A stretch of DNA of 64,000 nucleotides from the NCBI GenBank assembly GCA_029717555.1, contig JAMDHS010000016.1, positions 238,174 to 302,173 on the forward strand, read 5' to 3'. Below are positions 45,416 through 58,222 of this stretch, in pieces (the stretch's first letter is position 1; every line of letters begins with the position of its first letter). The notes below the pieces were generated by a model. The model did no database searches. It worked only from the letters and a program-made list of their open reading frames with translations, and was not told the origin of the DNA. The translations under genes were made by a program, and so were the position numbers. Source of the stretch: Peribolospora baueri. Lineage: Eukaryota; Basidiomycota; Peribolosporomycetes; Peribolosporales; Peribolosporaceae.

Positions 45416-48400
45416 ATGGGCAACTCCGTCTCCTCCAGCGCCCGTCTCGCCGGCATCAACAACCTCGTCGGCGAGCTCGGCCAGGACGTCCAATATGAGA
45501 AGAGGTGCGCCACGTTCTGCCTTGTTTTGCTTTGCGTCGCTCGGTATCCAATCTGGAGGCTTTGAGCACGTCCGTCTGTACCCAGGCGAGTGGATGGAAG
45601 GATGGAAGGGAAAGGCGCATAGACGGACGGTCGGTCGGACGGAGACGGCGAGCTGGGCAGTCATGGTGCGAGAAGGGGCACCTGACGAGTGCATTTATCT
45701 CGCCTATCTCCTCTCGCATGTGAACCCAGCATCGGCTCATCACGCTTTCTCAAGGCTATCCGAGCCCGACACTCCAACGGGCCCCTCGTCGTCAAGCTCT
45801 TCATCAAGCCTGACCCGGGCATGACGCTCCGAAATCTCGTTCGCAGATTGAGAGGTGCGTGCGTCCAACGCGCTCTCCGGACATGGTGGCTCGATAGGCT
45901 GACTCGTGTTCCATCTACCTTCTTTCACACCATCTCCGCCTTCTCAGTCGAACGAGAAGCGCTCTCCGAGGTCCCCAACATCCTCACCCATCACAAGGTC
46001 ATCGAGACCGATCGAGCGGGCTATCTCATTCGACAATGGCTTTCGAACAACTTGTACGACCGTATCAGGTGAGCCGGCAAACCGTTCGAAGCGTTGCCCG
46101 CCGCTCCTCGACCTAACGAGCATCGTCTGTTTCTTTTTTCCCCTACTGCGCCGTGCGACAGCACTCGGCCGTTCTTGACGGTGTACGAGAAGAAATGGAT
46201 CGCCTTTCAGCTGCTTTGTGCCATGCGCGACGCCCGGGAGCGCAAGGTGGGAAACGACGCCTTCTACCGTCGAGCACCGGTCACTCTGAACGTCTCTTTC
46301 ATCCATCCTCTCCCTTTTTCGTAGATTGCGCACGGCGACCTCAAGTGCGAGAACGTGCTAGTGACGACGTCCAACTTTGTCTACATCACTGATTTTGCCT
46401 CCGCCTTCAAGCCGACCTATCTGCCCCTCGACGATCCCGCCGACTTCTCCTTCTTCTTCGACACCTCTGGACGACGTACGTGCTACATCGCTCCCGAGCG
46501 CTTCTACGAGCATGACTCGGAGATCGGAATTCGTAAGGCTCAGGAGAAAGCAGAGGCCGATGCTAGGGCCGCGACAGGGTATTATGCAGCTGCTGGAGGT
46601 GGCGCTGGAGTACCGGCCGCCGGCTCCTCTTCCCAAGACGCCGCAGAGGAGTTTCTGGGCCTAGGAAAGAGGGACGGAAAGGTGTCAGAGGCGATGGACG
46701 TGTTCTCGCTCGGATGCGTCATCGCTGAACTCTTTAGGGATGGAACCCCCATGTTCACCCTCAGCCAGCTGTACAAGTATCGAGACGGCGAGTATGACCC
46801 TGAGGGCGCCTTGGCGGAGATTGAGGACGCCCACGTACGAGTGAGTCCACTGTCCGCGGCCACTTTTGGGTCCTCCTCGCCCTTTCCCTCTCCTTCTCTC
46901 GTACCGTGCGTCGTCCGGGATGGAATCCACTCCTCCCATTGGCGCCGGAACTGCCTGCCTGCCTGTCCTGCCCGTCTGACGATCGCCTTCGTTCACAGTC
47001 CATGGTCAGATCCATGATCTCCCTCGACCCGACGTCTCGCCTCCCCTTCGAAGGATATCTATCTACCTGCCGCGGCACTGCCTTCCCAGACATCTTCTAC
47101 ACGTTCCTCCACGACTATGTCGTCTCCATCAACCGCACCTGCTCTCCTCTTTCCCTTTCCCCTCCCGTCCACCCTCAACAACAACCTTCCGTATCCTCCC
47201 ATTACCCTTCCTCCGCTTCGCTCTCTACAGCCGCCGCCGCTCCCTCACAGGCTGGAACTATCTCTACCGCGACGGCAACAGCAGGCGTCGGGACGGGCGT
47301 GGGAACGATGGGAACGACGAGCGGCGGATCTACTCTGGGCCCGTCGGCGCCCAGCATGGCTGGCGGGGAGCCGGTGGCGGGGACGGTGCTGAGCACGGAT
47401 GCGGACGAGAGGATAGAGCGGCTATGGGAGGAGTGGGTTGGCGTCGTCGGCTGGTTGGACAAGGAGCGGGCAGGGGCAGGGGTGGATGAGCGTACCGATC
47501 ATCGGGAAAGCTCCAAAGCTTCCGTCAAGGGCTGGGAAAAAGGCACAGGCAAGGAGATGGATAAGGTGAGCGCAGCGGTGTCGGATACGGGGCCGCGGCG
47601 GCGTCTTTGGGCGGCGGCTGACAATGTCTCTCTTGACCTTGACGGTACAGGACGCCTTCTCAGTGCAATTGTTCATTCCGGGCCTTGAGGACTGCTCTCT
47701 TCTGTCGGCCTCCAAGATCGTTTACGAAGGTGAGTCTTGCGAGATTTTTAACCGTCGTTTTTTTGCAGTCCATCTCGTCCCTGAAGGGCCTACATGTCGT
47801 CTTGTTTTCCGCTACACAGAAGGCGCCTTTCTTGTCCTCCTCTCCTTGTTGCTCTCCAACCTCCGCAATTGTCTTCGTCCCTCATCCAAACTCCACGCCC
47901 TCGATCTTCTCCTCCATCTTTCCGCTACCGGCCTCAGCGATGAGACCAAGCTCGACCGCGTCGTGCCGTACGTCGTGGCGCTGTTCGAGGACGAGAGCGC
48001 CAACGTCCGAGCGGCGAGCGTCAAGACGGTGACACAGATCGTGAGTGCATCCCAAACGAGTGGCAGCTCACCCTCGTCATACGCAACGTCGCTAACAACG
48101 TGTCCCCCGTCCTCCACCAGCTCCTTCTCGTCAACGCCATCACGCCCTCCAACGCCGCCATCTTTCCGGAATACATCCTTCCCAACGTCCGACACTTTAC
48201 CAACGATCCCGAGGCGAGCGTTCGGGCCGCGTACGCTAGCTGCATCGTTCCCCTTGCCGAGACGGGGCAGCGGTATCTAGAGATGGGGCAGGCGATGAAG
48301 GCAGAGGGCATGTTTAGGACGGACACGTACGGAGACGGACTGTTGGCCGAGTTTATGGAGGGCAGTCCTTACGAGGTGTGTGTTTGTGTTTGACTGCGAT

Positions 48401-51400
48401 ATTCCTGGCGCGAGAAGCGATGGGTGCTGGCCGATCGATCTCATTGACCCTCTGCTCTATCTTCTTTCACAGGCCTCGTACGATGCTGGTCTTCAAGACC
48501 TCCAAAGCTCGATCCAGGATCAAGTGACCACCCTGCTCACCGACCCGAGCTCGTCCGTGAAACGAGCCCTCCTCCAATCTATCACGCCCCTCTGTATCTT
48601 TTTCGGGCGTACAAAAACGAACGATGTTCTTCTTAGCCACATGATCACCTTTCTCAACGACCGCGACTGGCTTTTGCGCGAGGCCTTCTTCGTCAGTATC
48701 GTCGGCGTCGCGACGTGCGTCGGTGCCAAGAGTCTTGAGGAGTATATCCTGCCGCTGATGCTGCAAGCCCTTTCAGGTGCGCCGTGCCCCTCAGGCCGAT
48801 AGAGCCAAGCGAGCGATCGTCGGCTCTGCTTCTGTTCGCTCTCGTCGCTCACCCATGTTTTCTTCTCCGGGGAACGTGACGAGCAGACACGGAAGAGTTC
48901 ATCGTCGCAAGGGTGATCAACGGCCTGACCTCGCTCACCGAGCTTGGACTGTTCCCGAAAGCGCGCTTGTGGGACTTGCTCGGTAGCATCATCGGCTTTC
49001 TTTGTCACCCCAACGTATGGATCCGACAAAGCGCCGCTGGCTTCGTCTCCGCGGCGAGCAAGCAGTTGCCCGAGACGGACGTGTGGTGCGTACTCTATCC
49101 CAGCTTGAGGCCCTTGCTCAAGGCCGACGTGAGCACGATCACCGAGCTCAGTTTGGTGGACATGCTACAAAGCCCGGTGAGTTTTCTTTTATCGGCGTAT
49201 CGGGCGGGGTCCGCTCGCCCGACGTCACGCTCATATCTCTCCCCCTCCCTCCCGTTTCATCGGACGTCGATAGCTGCCTCGTTCCATCTTTGACGCAGCG
49301 GTGTCCTGGGCGGCTAGAGCCAACAAGACGCTGTTTTGGAAGACGCCAAAGGACGCTCGCGGTCGTCCTGGCCTGAGCAACGGTCTTTACAAGGAAGGCG
49401 TGCATCTTCTCGCGGGCAAGAAGACGGCAGCAACATCGAGAGGCATCTCGCCGAGGAGCGATGAGTGAGTGGAGAAGAGCGTCACCTCGAATGACAGGGC
49501 GCGTCCTCACCAACGTTCTGGAAAACCGTGTCGCTTGCAGAGATGACGGCCATCTGGATCGCTTACGCGCGATGGGGATGACGGCCTCGGACGAGATCAA
49601 GCTGGCGGCCATGCGAGAATACATCCTCAAGCTGGGGAGGGGAAAGAATGTCACCTCTCGAACCGAGCCTGAAAGCGCGTTGGCTACCACCACACCCGTC
49701 GAGCTACAGAATCTCGAGGGCGTCACGCCTCAGACCATCTTTTTCAGCTCGCGCACCGTCCCCGAACCAAACGGGCCGATAATGGATCCTTACTCTCCTG
49801 CACGTCCCAGCTCGCTCCGATCGCAGACGACAGAGTCTTTCGTCAGGCGCAGCGGAAGCGCTGCCAACCTACAGCGACTGTCGTTGCAGGACGCGCACGC
49901 GCGAGCGCCTAGGAAGTTTAGCGACGCCAGCACGACGGCAAGCGCGAGTCCGTTGGAGGAGCTTAGAAGACGAATGGAATCGCCCAGCGTAGCGTCCGGC
50001 GGTACACCGTCCTTGCCTCCCTCCTCCACCATGCCACCCATGTTGGAGAACTTGCCACCCACGCCTCCGGTGGCGTTGTCGTCAGGTGCAGCAACGCCGG
50101 ATGCCCTGAGCACGTTGCCGTTCATTCCCGCGAGCCCTTCTCGGTGCTCGACCCCGGCGGTCGGCCATTCGAAAGGGCACGCCGGCCGTCAGCTGATCAG
50201 CAAAGCGGCACCGGCCGTCGGATCTTCCTTCACGACGGCGACGGGCACGATGGACATTACGGCCAAGTTTGACGATGTCCGCTCCGGACGCTCTACCCCG
50301 GCTTCCACGCTCCGTGGGCGACTCGGATTGGGCGCCGAGACAGGAGTGGAGGTCCAAGGTCCGCGGTTTACGAGTACATACGACGGGAACGACCCCAACG
50401 TGCGGTCGCACCTCGAGGACGTCTACCTCCGTCTCTTCCGAGAGCCGATACCCGAGTTCGGACCTCGGGTCGCTAACGGACCGCCTAGACGACGAGCCTC
50501 GGCTCGCTCGTCGCTGGCGTCGAGGGAGCGCCTGAGTGGAAGCGTGGGCGGCACTGGCAGCGCTCGAAAACCGGAAGGGTCGCTAGTGGCCTATTTCACT
50601 GAGCACGCCGGAGGGGTGACGAGCTTGGTGGTGAGCCCGGACCATCTCTTCTTCGTCAGCGGGAGCGAGGACGGGTCAGTGAAAGTGTGGGACACGACGC
50701 GGCTGGAGAAGAACGTGACGAGCCGGTCAAGGGCGACGTACGCGGCCCAGCGGGGACCCATCACAGCATTGGCCATGGTCGAGAACAGCCATTGCGTGGC
50801 GAGCGCGAGCGAGGACGGTAGCTTGCACGTCTTCAAGGTCGAGGTGACGCCTGGCGGTAACCTGCCTCGGTATGGCAAGCTGCCGCTCGTCAGGAATTTC
50901 CAGATCAGCCAGCCGGGCGAGTGGGCGACTTGTATGGCACAATGGAACACGGGTGAGTGAAAACTTTTATACGACATCGTCAGCTTGACGTTTCGGCTGA
51001 ATCGGACGGACATTTGGGATTGTCATGCCGCCGTCGCCGCCGCCGCAGATACGACGTCAAATCTCTTGTTGGGCACAACGGCTTCTCGAATCATCCGTCT
51101 GGACTTGAGGACGATGCAAATCCAAACGTCGTTTCAGAATCCCGTCCACCACGGCCCGATTTCTTGTCTCTGCGTCGACCGCCGGCATGTGTGGTTGTTG
51201 GTCGGCACGACGGGCGGCACGGTGAGCTTGTGGGACCTTCGCTTCGGCCTCCGGCTTCGAAGCTGGAAGGTTGGGGCGGGGGAGGAACCGGAGGCGGGAG
51301 CAGGGATCGTGCGGGTAAACGCGATCAAGATCCATCCGAGCAAGGGCAGGGGTCGGTGGGTGATGATCGCGTGCGAGCGCCTAGCCGAACCGACGCCGAG

Positions 51401-52609
51401 GGCCAGGGCCGCCGCCGCCGGCGGCGCCATGGCGGCGCGGGGAGACGAAAAAGAGGCGGCCGAGGATCTCTTCTCGTCGACTGATTCGCCTTCGCCGTTC
51501 ATCGAAGAGCGAACACATATCAAGCGACGGCAAAGGCGGACGGCCGAAGCGGACGAGGGCCGGCGGAGGGGCGCATCGAACGAGGTCTTGGTGGAGGTAT
51601 GGGATATCGACAAGGTGGAGCGTGTGGAGGCGTTCGAGGTGGGGGCGTTCCCGCCGTCTGGCTCGCCCGAGGGAGAAGAGGCTTCGACGTCGGCTTCGGC
51701 GTCGCCGTCGGGGGATGGGGCGGGAAAGAGCAAGACGGGGACGACAACGGATGCTCCGTCGCGCTCCTCTGCGAGGTCGGAGGAAGAGGAAGAGGAGGAC
51801 AAGTTGGACGACGCGGCGGGTGCGATCGCACGTCTGGTTCGAGAACGGGAAGCGGCGGGGCGAGCGAATGGGACGAAGACGGGCGCAAAGTGGAGCGCGG
51901 CGGACGGGCAAGAGGACGGGGGCGGGCTGACGTCGCAGAGAGGGGACGTGAAGGCGATCGTGGTCGGGCTCGAAGGGTACGGCTCGGTTTATTCCGCGTC
52001 GGGGGCGACGTCAGGTGCCGTACCAGGCTCAGGCGGCTGGTTGGACGCGGGCAGGTTAGCGGCCGACGCGGGCAGCGGCGGTGGTGGTGGTGCATCTTCG
52101 GGCGCCGGCGCCGGCGCGGCGGGCTTCATGCTGTGCGCGGGAGAGGACCGGTGCGTGCGGTTCTGGGACCTTGGTCGGTGCGAGAGGAGCACCGTCGTCG
52201 GTGCTGGCCGGGATTCGGAGAAGGGCGAGTTCAGGTGAGTGAGCGCGGCGGTCTTCGCCAGCCGACGGACGGGACGCGGACGGCGTTGGCTGACGGGGAG
52301 GTTCTATCTCTGGCATGCATCCACCATCTCAGGTCATTCCCATCCTCGCCGGCTCGCTCTACCGCCGCTCGACACATCCACCGCCAACCGCGCACATCAG
52401 GCTCCTCGACGTGGTCCACGGGCGGCGGCGGCGGCGCTGCGGCCAGCGCTGGAGGGGGACGACCAAGCACGTCTTCTCTGATGGCGACGCAGCAACAACA
52501 GCTGCTGAGATGCCCGATCGACGCGGTGACGGCTCTGGCGGTCATCGAACACCCTTTCCGGTGTGTTGTGGCGGGAGAGCGGCGGGGCGGAGTGAGGGTT
52601 TGGGAGTGA
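45416..52609 (+). CDS. VPS15: VPS15-like regulatory kinase of the PI3-kinase complex
   Basis: A large multi-exon gene, about 2,000 residues, from ATG 45416 to TGA 52609. Early exons are 45416-45504, 45730-45854 and 45948-46068. Seen: MGNSVSSS (myristoylation-type start); a kinase-like domain with GSSRFLKAIRARHSNGPLVV, KLFIKPDPGMTLRNLVRRLR, LIRQWLSNNLYDRI, HGDLKCENVLVTTSNFVYIT and DFASAFKPTYLPLDDPADFS; RRTCYIAPERFYE; an Ala/Gly-rich insert; AMDVFSLGCVIAELF; HEAT-type helices (about 47.8-49.2 kb); and C-terminal WD40 repeats such as LFFVSGSEDGSVKVWDTTRL and CVASASEDGSLHVFKV, ending RGGVRVWE. Known: Vps15 scaffolds Vps34 and Vps30/Beclin on endosomes and autophagic membranes. The HGD-x-K-x-EN and DFA (not DFG) motifs are typical of Vps15. 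Low-complexity insertions enlarge the WD40 part. It is divergent from the BUD14-like gene. Confidence 0.93.
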
Positions 52610-53935
52610 TGGGGGGATGGACATGGAGCGTCGGCAAGCCTGGTTTGATTTTGCCGGCGCCTCGTCGTGTACTGCCCCGTCCGTGCGTCGGGCGTGATAT
52701 CGTCTCGTCTGATCCGGCATCTCCACCGATACTCTTGGTTCATCTATCTATCTATCTATCTGTACACCTTTATTGATCGAATCGATCGACTTGCTTGCAT
52801 TTCCACTTTACATATTACGTCGCGCGAGGCGACGCAAATGCGATGCGCACGGTGTTTGCAGCCGTTGCGCGTCGCTAAGCACTAAGCGCTAAGAAACGAC
52901 GATATGTAGGCGTGGTCGGGATTAGAAGCCATCGAGTGGCTAGCTGCACAGCGGAAATTACTAGTGGCGTTGGGGTTCTATGGCCGACGTCGGGGTCGAT
53001 TCTGTCGTGTTGTCGCCATCGTCGTCGTCATCATCGACGTCGGCCGCCGGCGTGAGCACAAGCCAAGGCCTTCTTTCATTAACGCACGCACGGTCTTGCA
53101 GCGGGCGATGGTTGGGAACGAGTTGACGCACTGATGTCGTCGACAGGACGACGGCGACGACGACGATGGCTGCCGTGACGACGAGGACGACCTCCCCTTC
53201 CTTTCCTCCCTTCGACGCCACTCGGCAAGACTGTATCCTCCCACGTATGCGCAGATCGCCGCCGGCGAGCGTCGGCCCGACCTTGACCCGGCCCCAGCAC
53301 CCGATCGACGGCACAGCAAGCAAGCAAGGGACGGCGGAGGCACTCACGCAACTCGGAGCGGACGGAGAGACTGCCGCCGTCGAATCGATTCGACTCGGCG
53401 ACGAGGGAAAGGGAAAGGGAAAGGGCAAGCACAAACGAGGCCCGTCCGACGGAGGGCGAAGACGAGGAAGACAAAGGTTTTGGAAACTCCCGTGGCCGTC
53501 CGACACGACACATCCATCTTAGCAGCGCATAAACGTAGATCTGCTCTCGGTCAGCTTCATCTGCCGATCTCTGCACCTTCTTGCACGGCCTTGCCTTGCT
53601 TGATATTGCCTGATCTTGATCTTGCCTCCCCTCGGTCACCATCCTCTTCTCTGCCCTCGCGTTCCTTCCACCCACCCTCCGCCCACCGTCGCAGGATAAG
53701 GGAGAGGCTCGCGCAAGACCGCCTGCTATTCTTGCGCCAGCTGCCCTCCTCGCTCTCGCTCTTAGCCTCGCCCTCGTCCTCGAAGAAGATCAGCAAGACA
53801 CCTTCTCCCTCCCTCTTACCACCTCTTCTTCCTCTCCTCCCCATCCTCGCCCGCCCTCCCTCTCCTCGCCGCGACGACGACAACGACGACGACAACAACA
53901 ACAACAACAACAACAACAACGACGTCCGGTTGGAC
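52610..53935. other. Intergenic region between VPS15 and the unknown gene
   Basis: About 1.3 kb. A TCTATC-type run lies near 52741-52760 and an (AAC)n tract at about 53890-53920, just before the next start. A - strand frame (52961-53506) has one hydrophobic segment (VVLVVTAAIVVVAVVLSTTS) but no ATG. A + strand frame from ATG 53166 to 53522 (118 residues) overlaps it. Neither can be called a gene. Confidence 0.45.
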
Positions 53936-56900
53936 ATGAAGAAGCTTACGCGCCGTCGCGACCACCCCTCCCCCTCCCCCTCTTCTTCCACCGGCGGGCC
54001 ACCTTCCTTGGCCGCGCCCACCTCCACCTCCACGCCGACGACGCCCCTCACCGCCCCGCCGTCCGCCTCGGCAAGCACCGATGCTAACCCCTCGCCCTCC
54101 GGAACGTACCATCGCCCCGTCCTGCCTCTGCATCTGCCTTCTTCGTCTCTGCTCTCCGGCGCCCAAGACGCATATCTCCCCTCCGGACCCACCACGTCTC
54201 GCTCGGCGGCGGCGGCCACGGGCTTGTCGGCGTACGAGAGGTTCAAGAGGAAGGACTATTGTGAGTCCGAGTCCCATCCCGAGTCCGACTTCCAGTCCCA
54301 CGCCCACCACCGCCTCCTCCTCCTCCTTGCCCTCCCTCCCCCCCTTCTTCTCTTTCTTCTTCGGCCGCCTCCGTTCCTTCTGCGTCGCTCACCGACCACC
54401 GGCCTCGGCGTCTGTCTCGTCTTCCTTTCTCTCCCCCCGTTCCCAAAGCCGACATCTGCGTCCTCCCCGGTCGCACGCCCACGCCCGCTTCGCCTTCTTA
54501 CTCCCTCCCACAGACGCCCTCCTTTGCTCTGTCTCCGACGTCGCTCAACGGCGACGACGTCCGCACCGCCAAGCAAGCCCAAGCCCAAGCCAGTCCTCCA
54601 AGTGACCCCCCCACTCCTTCTCCTTCCACACCCTCTTCGTCTTCCTCTTCGGTCGCCCACCGCCAGCCTGTGCTCACCTTCATCACCCGCACCCAAGCCC
54701 CTGCTCACCACGTCGCTGTTATGCCTCCCGATCACCGTCATGCCCCTCCGCCTGTTCCTGTCCTCCCGGCTCCGCCTTCGGCTCCTGTCCCGGCCCGGGC
54801 CCCAGCACCAGCACCAGCACCATCTCCAGCTCCATCTCCAGGTCCAGCTACAAACGCAAACGGGTCGCCTGCTTCTCGCACGACGCTGCCTCCTCCGGCA
54901 TCCACGTCCACGTCCACGCCGCCATCTCATACCTCCTATTCGTCGTCTTATCAGCCTCACGCTCATGCTCATCGCCCTCGCTCCCCCGGCCCTTCTTCGG
55001 CCAACGCGTCCACGCCCTCCTCTTCTCCGAGCCCGAACCTTGGCGCCAAAAAGCATCACCACCACCCGACCTTTGGAAAGGGAGATCTCCCTCCTTCCGC
55101 CCCGCACAACTCTGCTTCACGTCTAGCATCCCACCCCCACCCCCCCGGCCACGGCGTCGTCCATGGCGAGTCCGCCGGGACGTCTCGGGCAAGCGATGCC
55201 AATGCCGCCGCCGCCTTGCCCACGACGCCACTGACACCGAGCGCCATGCCGTCGACGCCGATGAAGCAATACACAAGCGGCCTCCCGCTCATGACGCCCG
55301 CCGCCCACAAGTCCATGGCCGCCACCCCGGGCGATCTGCCTGCTACCCCCGTCAGCGAGGCCGGAAGAGGACTCGGCATGAGTATTCCTACCAAGTCGTC
55401 ACCGCCGTCGTCGGTCCAGACCCAGTCCCAGTCCTCGCCTGCGAGGGAAGACGTCGTCGTCGTCGACGCCGACCACAAGCCTCCTTCGCCGCCAGAGTCG
55501 TTCGTCGACTCGCCCTCGTCCCCGCCTTTCGATCGCCCTCCTCCGTCCGCTTCCGCCTCCACTTCCGTTTCCGTTTCCCCCGCCGCCGGTCGTGAACCGC
55601 GACCGCGACCGGACCTGGTGAGAGACCTGCCCACGCCGCCGAGCAGCGTCGTTGGCCATTCCCGTGCGAGCGACCACACGCGCTCCTCCGATGGCTCTGC
55701 GCTGGGCGAGGAGGAGGAGGCGGAGGCGGAGGTGGAGGTGGAGGTCGTGGAGGAGGCCGTGAAAGGAGAAGAAAAAGAAAACGCAAAACAAAGCCTCGAA
55801 GTGCCCAAGGCGGCGGAGACGACCCCCTCCCCTCCGCCCGGCCCTGTCGTCTTCCGCATCCTCTTCCATCCTTCACCTAACGTCCGCCGCTTCTCCCTTG
55901 TCGACCTCGTAGAGTCCCTCGACCTTTCCGACGTCAAAAACCTTCGCGAGACCGCCTCCGCCCCTCGTGCCCTGCTCAGCGACGGAGAAGGCAAGGAGCT
56001 CGTCCTCGAACGCTTCCTCGGCTCGCTCGGCTACCGATGCTGGCCCAAGCCGTCCCCCGTCTCCAACGCTCCCTCCTCGTCCCCGACCCGAGGGAGGGAC
56101 GCCGCGCAGGACGAGGAAAAGACAAACCAGTGCGACGATCAAGACCCGCTGCCGCTGAGTATCTCCGACATGGACGCATTCCTCCTCTTCCACGACCTCC
56201 TCCCCGAGTACCACCTCGTCGCCCTCCAAATCCTCCAGGCCGCCCATCATCCGCGCGACGTCGACCCGCGCATGGGCCGCATCGCCCGCATCACCACGCG
56301 CGCCTACAACCGCTTCTATCACAGGCTCAGGATCCAGCCGCCGGGATTGGGGCCGACGATCTGGCAGCTCATCGAGCGTCGCAGGCAGACCGACAACCTC
56401 GGCTTCCGCACACCCGACTCGGCCGCCGCCGCCGCCGCCGCGTCCGTCTACCCCCGACGTAGAGACCCATCGCCGTCCGCAGGGAAGAACGGTCGGTCCA
56501 GGAGCGCCGTCAACGTCCATCGGCCCCACCGCGACCCTTCTTCCTCCCACGATCATCCCCATCCCTCCGGTCCGCCGGTCAGCTCGAGCGCCAAGATCGC
56601 CGCACAGGCTCGCGCCGCCGCCGCCGCCGCCGCCGCTGCCACTGCCGTCTTCAACGAAGAACGGGGGCGCGGAGACGCCTCTTCGCGGTGGGGTAGCGCT
56701 AGCGAGGGCGATGTGCGCGGAGCGTCGGGGCGAATCGACAAGCGTTATCAGACCGCCGATTTGAAGAGGGTCAACAGCTATTACCACCTTCCCAACGCAC
56801 ACCCGTCCCACCACGATCGCACACACCCGCAAGGCCCGCCGAGGAGCGCCTCCAACGTCGACCTGCGCAGCATGGGCGGCGGCGCGGAGCGCAAGCACCA

Positions 56901-58222
56901 CCGGCGGCACTCTTCTCAGGACCTCCCGCCGCCCTTGCCCACCGGTCCTTCCCCTTCTTCTTCTTCGTTTTCCTCTACCGCCATCCACCCCGGCATTACC
57001 AGCCCTTACCGACCGGGCCGAGCGGCGCTTCTGCGCGTGTGGGTGCCCGCGACGCGAGGAAACTGGATGACGGACGAGGAGATCGTGTCGTGCGAGCAAG
57101 AGCTCTTCCGCTCCGGCGTCTGGCCCTTCCTCCGTCGCGGTGACGTCGTGTCCAACCTAGCGATGAACGACGAGCGCAACAACGGAAAGCTCGTCTTCGA
57201 CGGTCGCTTCCTCAGAGACCTCGACTTTGCCTTTGACCCCATCGGCCATCTCCCCGATTGGTTGAACTTGCTCGCTTTCCCGCCTAGGTGAGCGTACGGC
57301 GCGCGCGTTTCGACGCCACCTTTCGTTCCTCTTTTTCTTTTTTCTAATACTTTCTTTCCTTCCCTTCTTCAGCTATTTCCACAACATCGTTCGCAGCAGC
57401 AAGCCCACCCCGGTCGTCTACCTCAACGTCGAACCCTGGCGCGATAGCATCGTGAGCAACCTCCGCCTCGTGCAGGATTACGTCGAGACGACGAGCCCTC
57501 AGGGCCGGTACCGCATCGCCAAGTGGGTCTACCGCTCCCAGATGACCCTCCGCGAGGGCGCGCTCATCTCCAACGAGGGCGGCAAGGGCGGAAAGGGACC
57601 TGGCGGGATCGAGGTCCTCGACGACGCTTGGGTCGGCAAGCTCGTCATCGAGACCGACGGTCAGTTCCCGCGCCCGCCCGAGTTCCCGCTCGCTCGTGAT
57701 TTTCGCCGTGTTCCGATTTCCGTCGACCCATCCTCTTCCCTCCTTTTCTTCTTCTTCTTTTCCTTCCGTTTAGGCACCTCTGAACACGCCAAAGAGCTCC
57801 TCACGCGCTGCATGGCCGCCGAGCCCTCGCCGCACCTCGCCAGCCTGCTCGGCCCGACCTCCACCTCCCCCTCCGGCGCGCCGCTCCCGCCTCTCAACCA
57901 CCTCTCGGCGGCCAACGGCCTCGGCGGCGGCGGCGGCGGCGGTAAGGGGCGCAAGGATGCCGGAGGGCAGCTCACGCCTTGGTGGATCCTCAGGGACCGC
58001 AGTCGGCCTGGGGAGATCTGGCTCAGGCCGGTTGAGCAGAAGGAGAGGTGTGGTTGAGCGCTAACACCTCTCTGCTTATTTATCCCTTCATGCCTTCTCA
58101 GGCCCACTCTTCTGCGCCGCATGGACAACGGATCCCTCCTTGTTCGCTTCCCGACCTTCCTCTTGGGTGGTACGGACTCATTTTCTCTCCTTTCTGGGCC
58201 GCCTGGCGCCTTTCATCGCTAG
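53936..58222 (+). CDS. Large conserved-looking fungal protein of unknown function
   Basis: Exons 53936-54260, 54449-57287, 57373-57659, 57774-58047 and 58102-58222 give 1281 residues. I do not recognise the family. Seen: a Ser/Pro/Thr-rich first half; a short Glu/Val run; a first folded-looking block (about residues 578-760) with VFRILFHPSPNVRRFSLVDL, AFLLFHDLLPEYHLVALQIL and ITTRAYNRFYHRLRIQPPGL; a His/Ser-rich linker; and a second block from about residue 965 with RVWVPATRGNWMTDEEIVSC, EQELFRSGVWPFLRRGDVVS, KLVFDGRFLRDLDFAFDPIG, HLPDWLNLLAFPPSYFHNIV and PVVYLNVEPWRDSIVSNLRL. No transmembrane segment or catalytic motif is obvious. The second exon uses an AAG acceptor. The 3' end is uncertain: a 551-nt intron (58170-58721, AAG acceptor) to an exon ending at 58774 also keeps frame and gives the same length. 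I prefer the stop at 58222, which leaves room for the next promoter. Confidence 0.75.

Noticed and set aside
52961-53506. - strand frame with a hydrophobic segment, considered as a small single-pass membrane protein
   Set aside because: There is no ATG in the frame (it opens with GTG), no supporting upstream exon was found, and an overlapping + strand ATG frame is equally open.
53166-53522. + strand 118-codon frame with ATG
   Set aside because: Basic low-complexity sequence with no family motif, lying in a GC-rich interval where such frames arise by chance.
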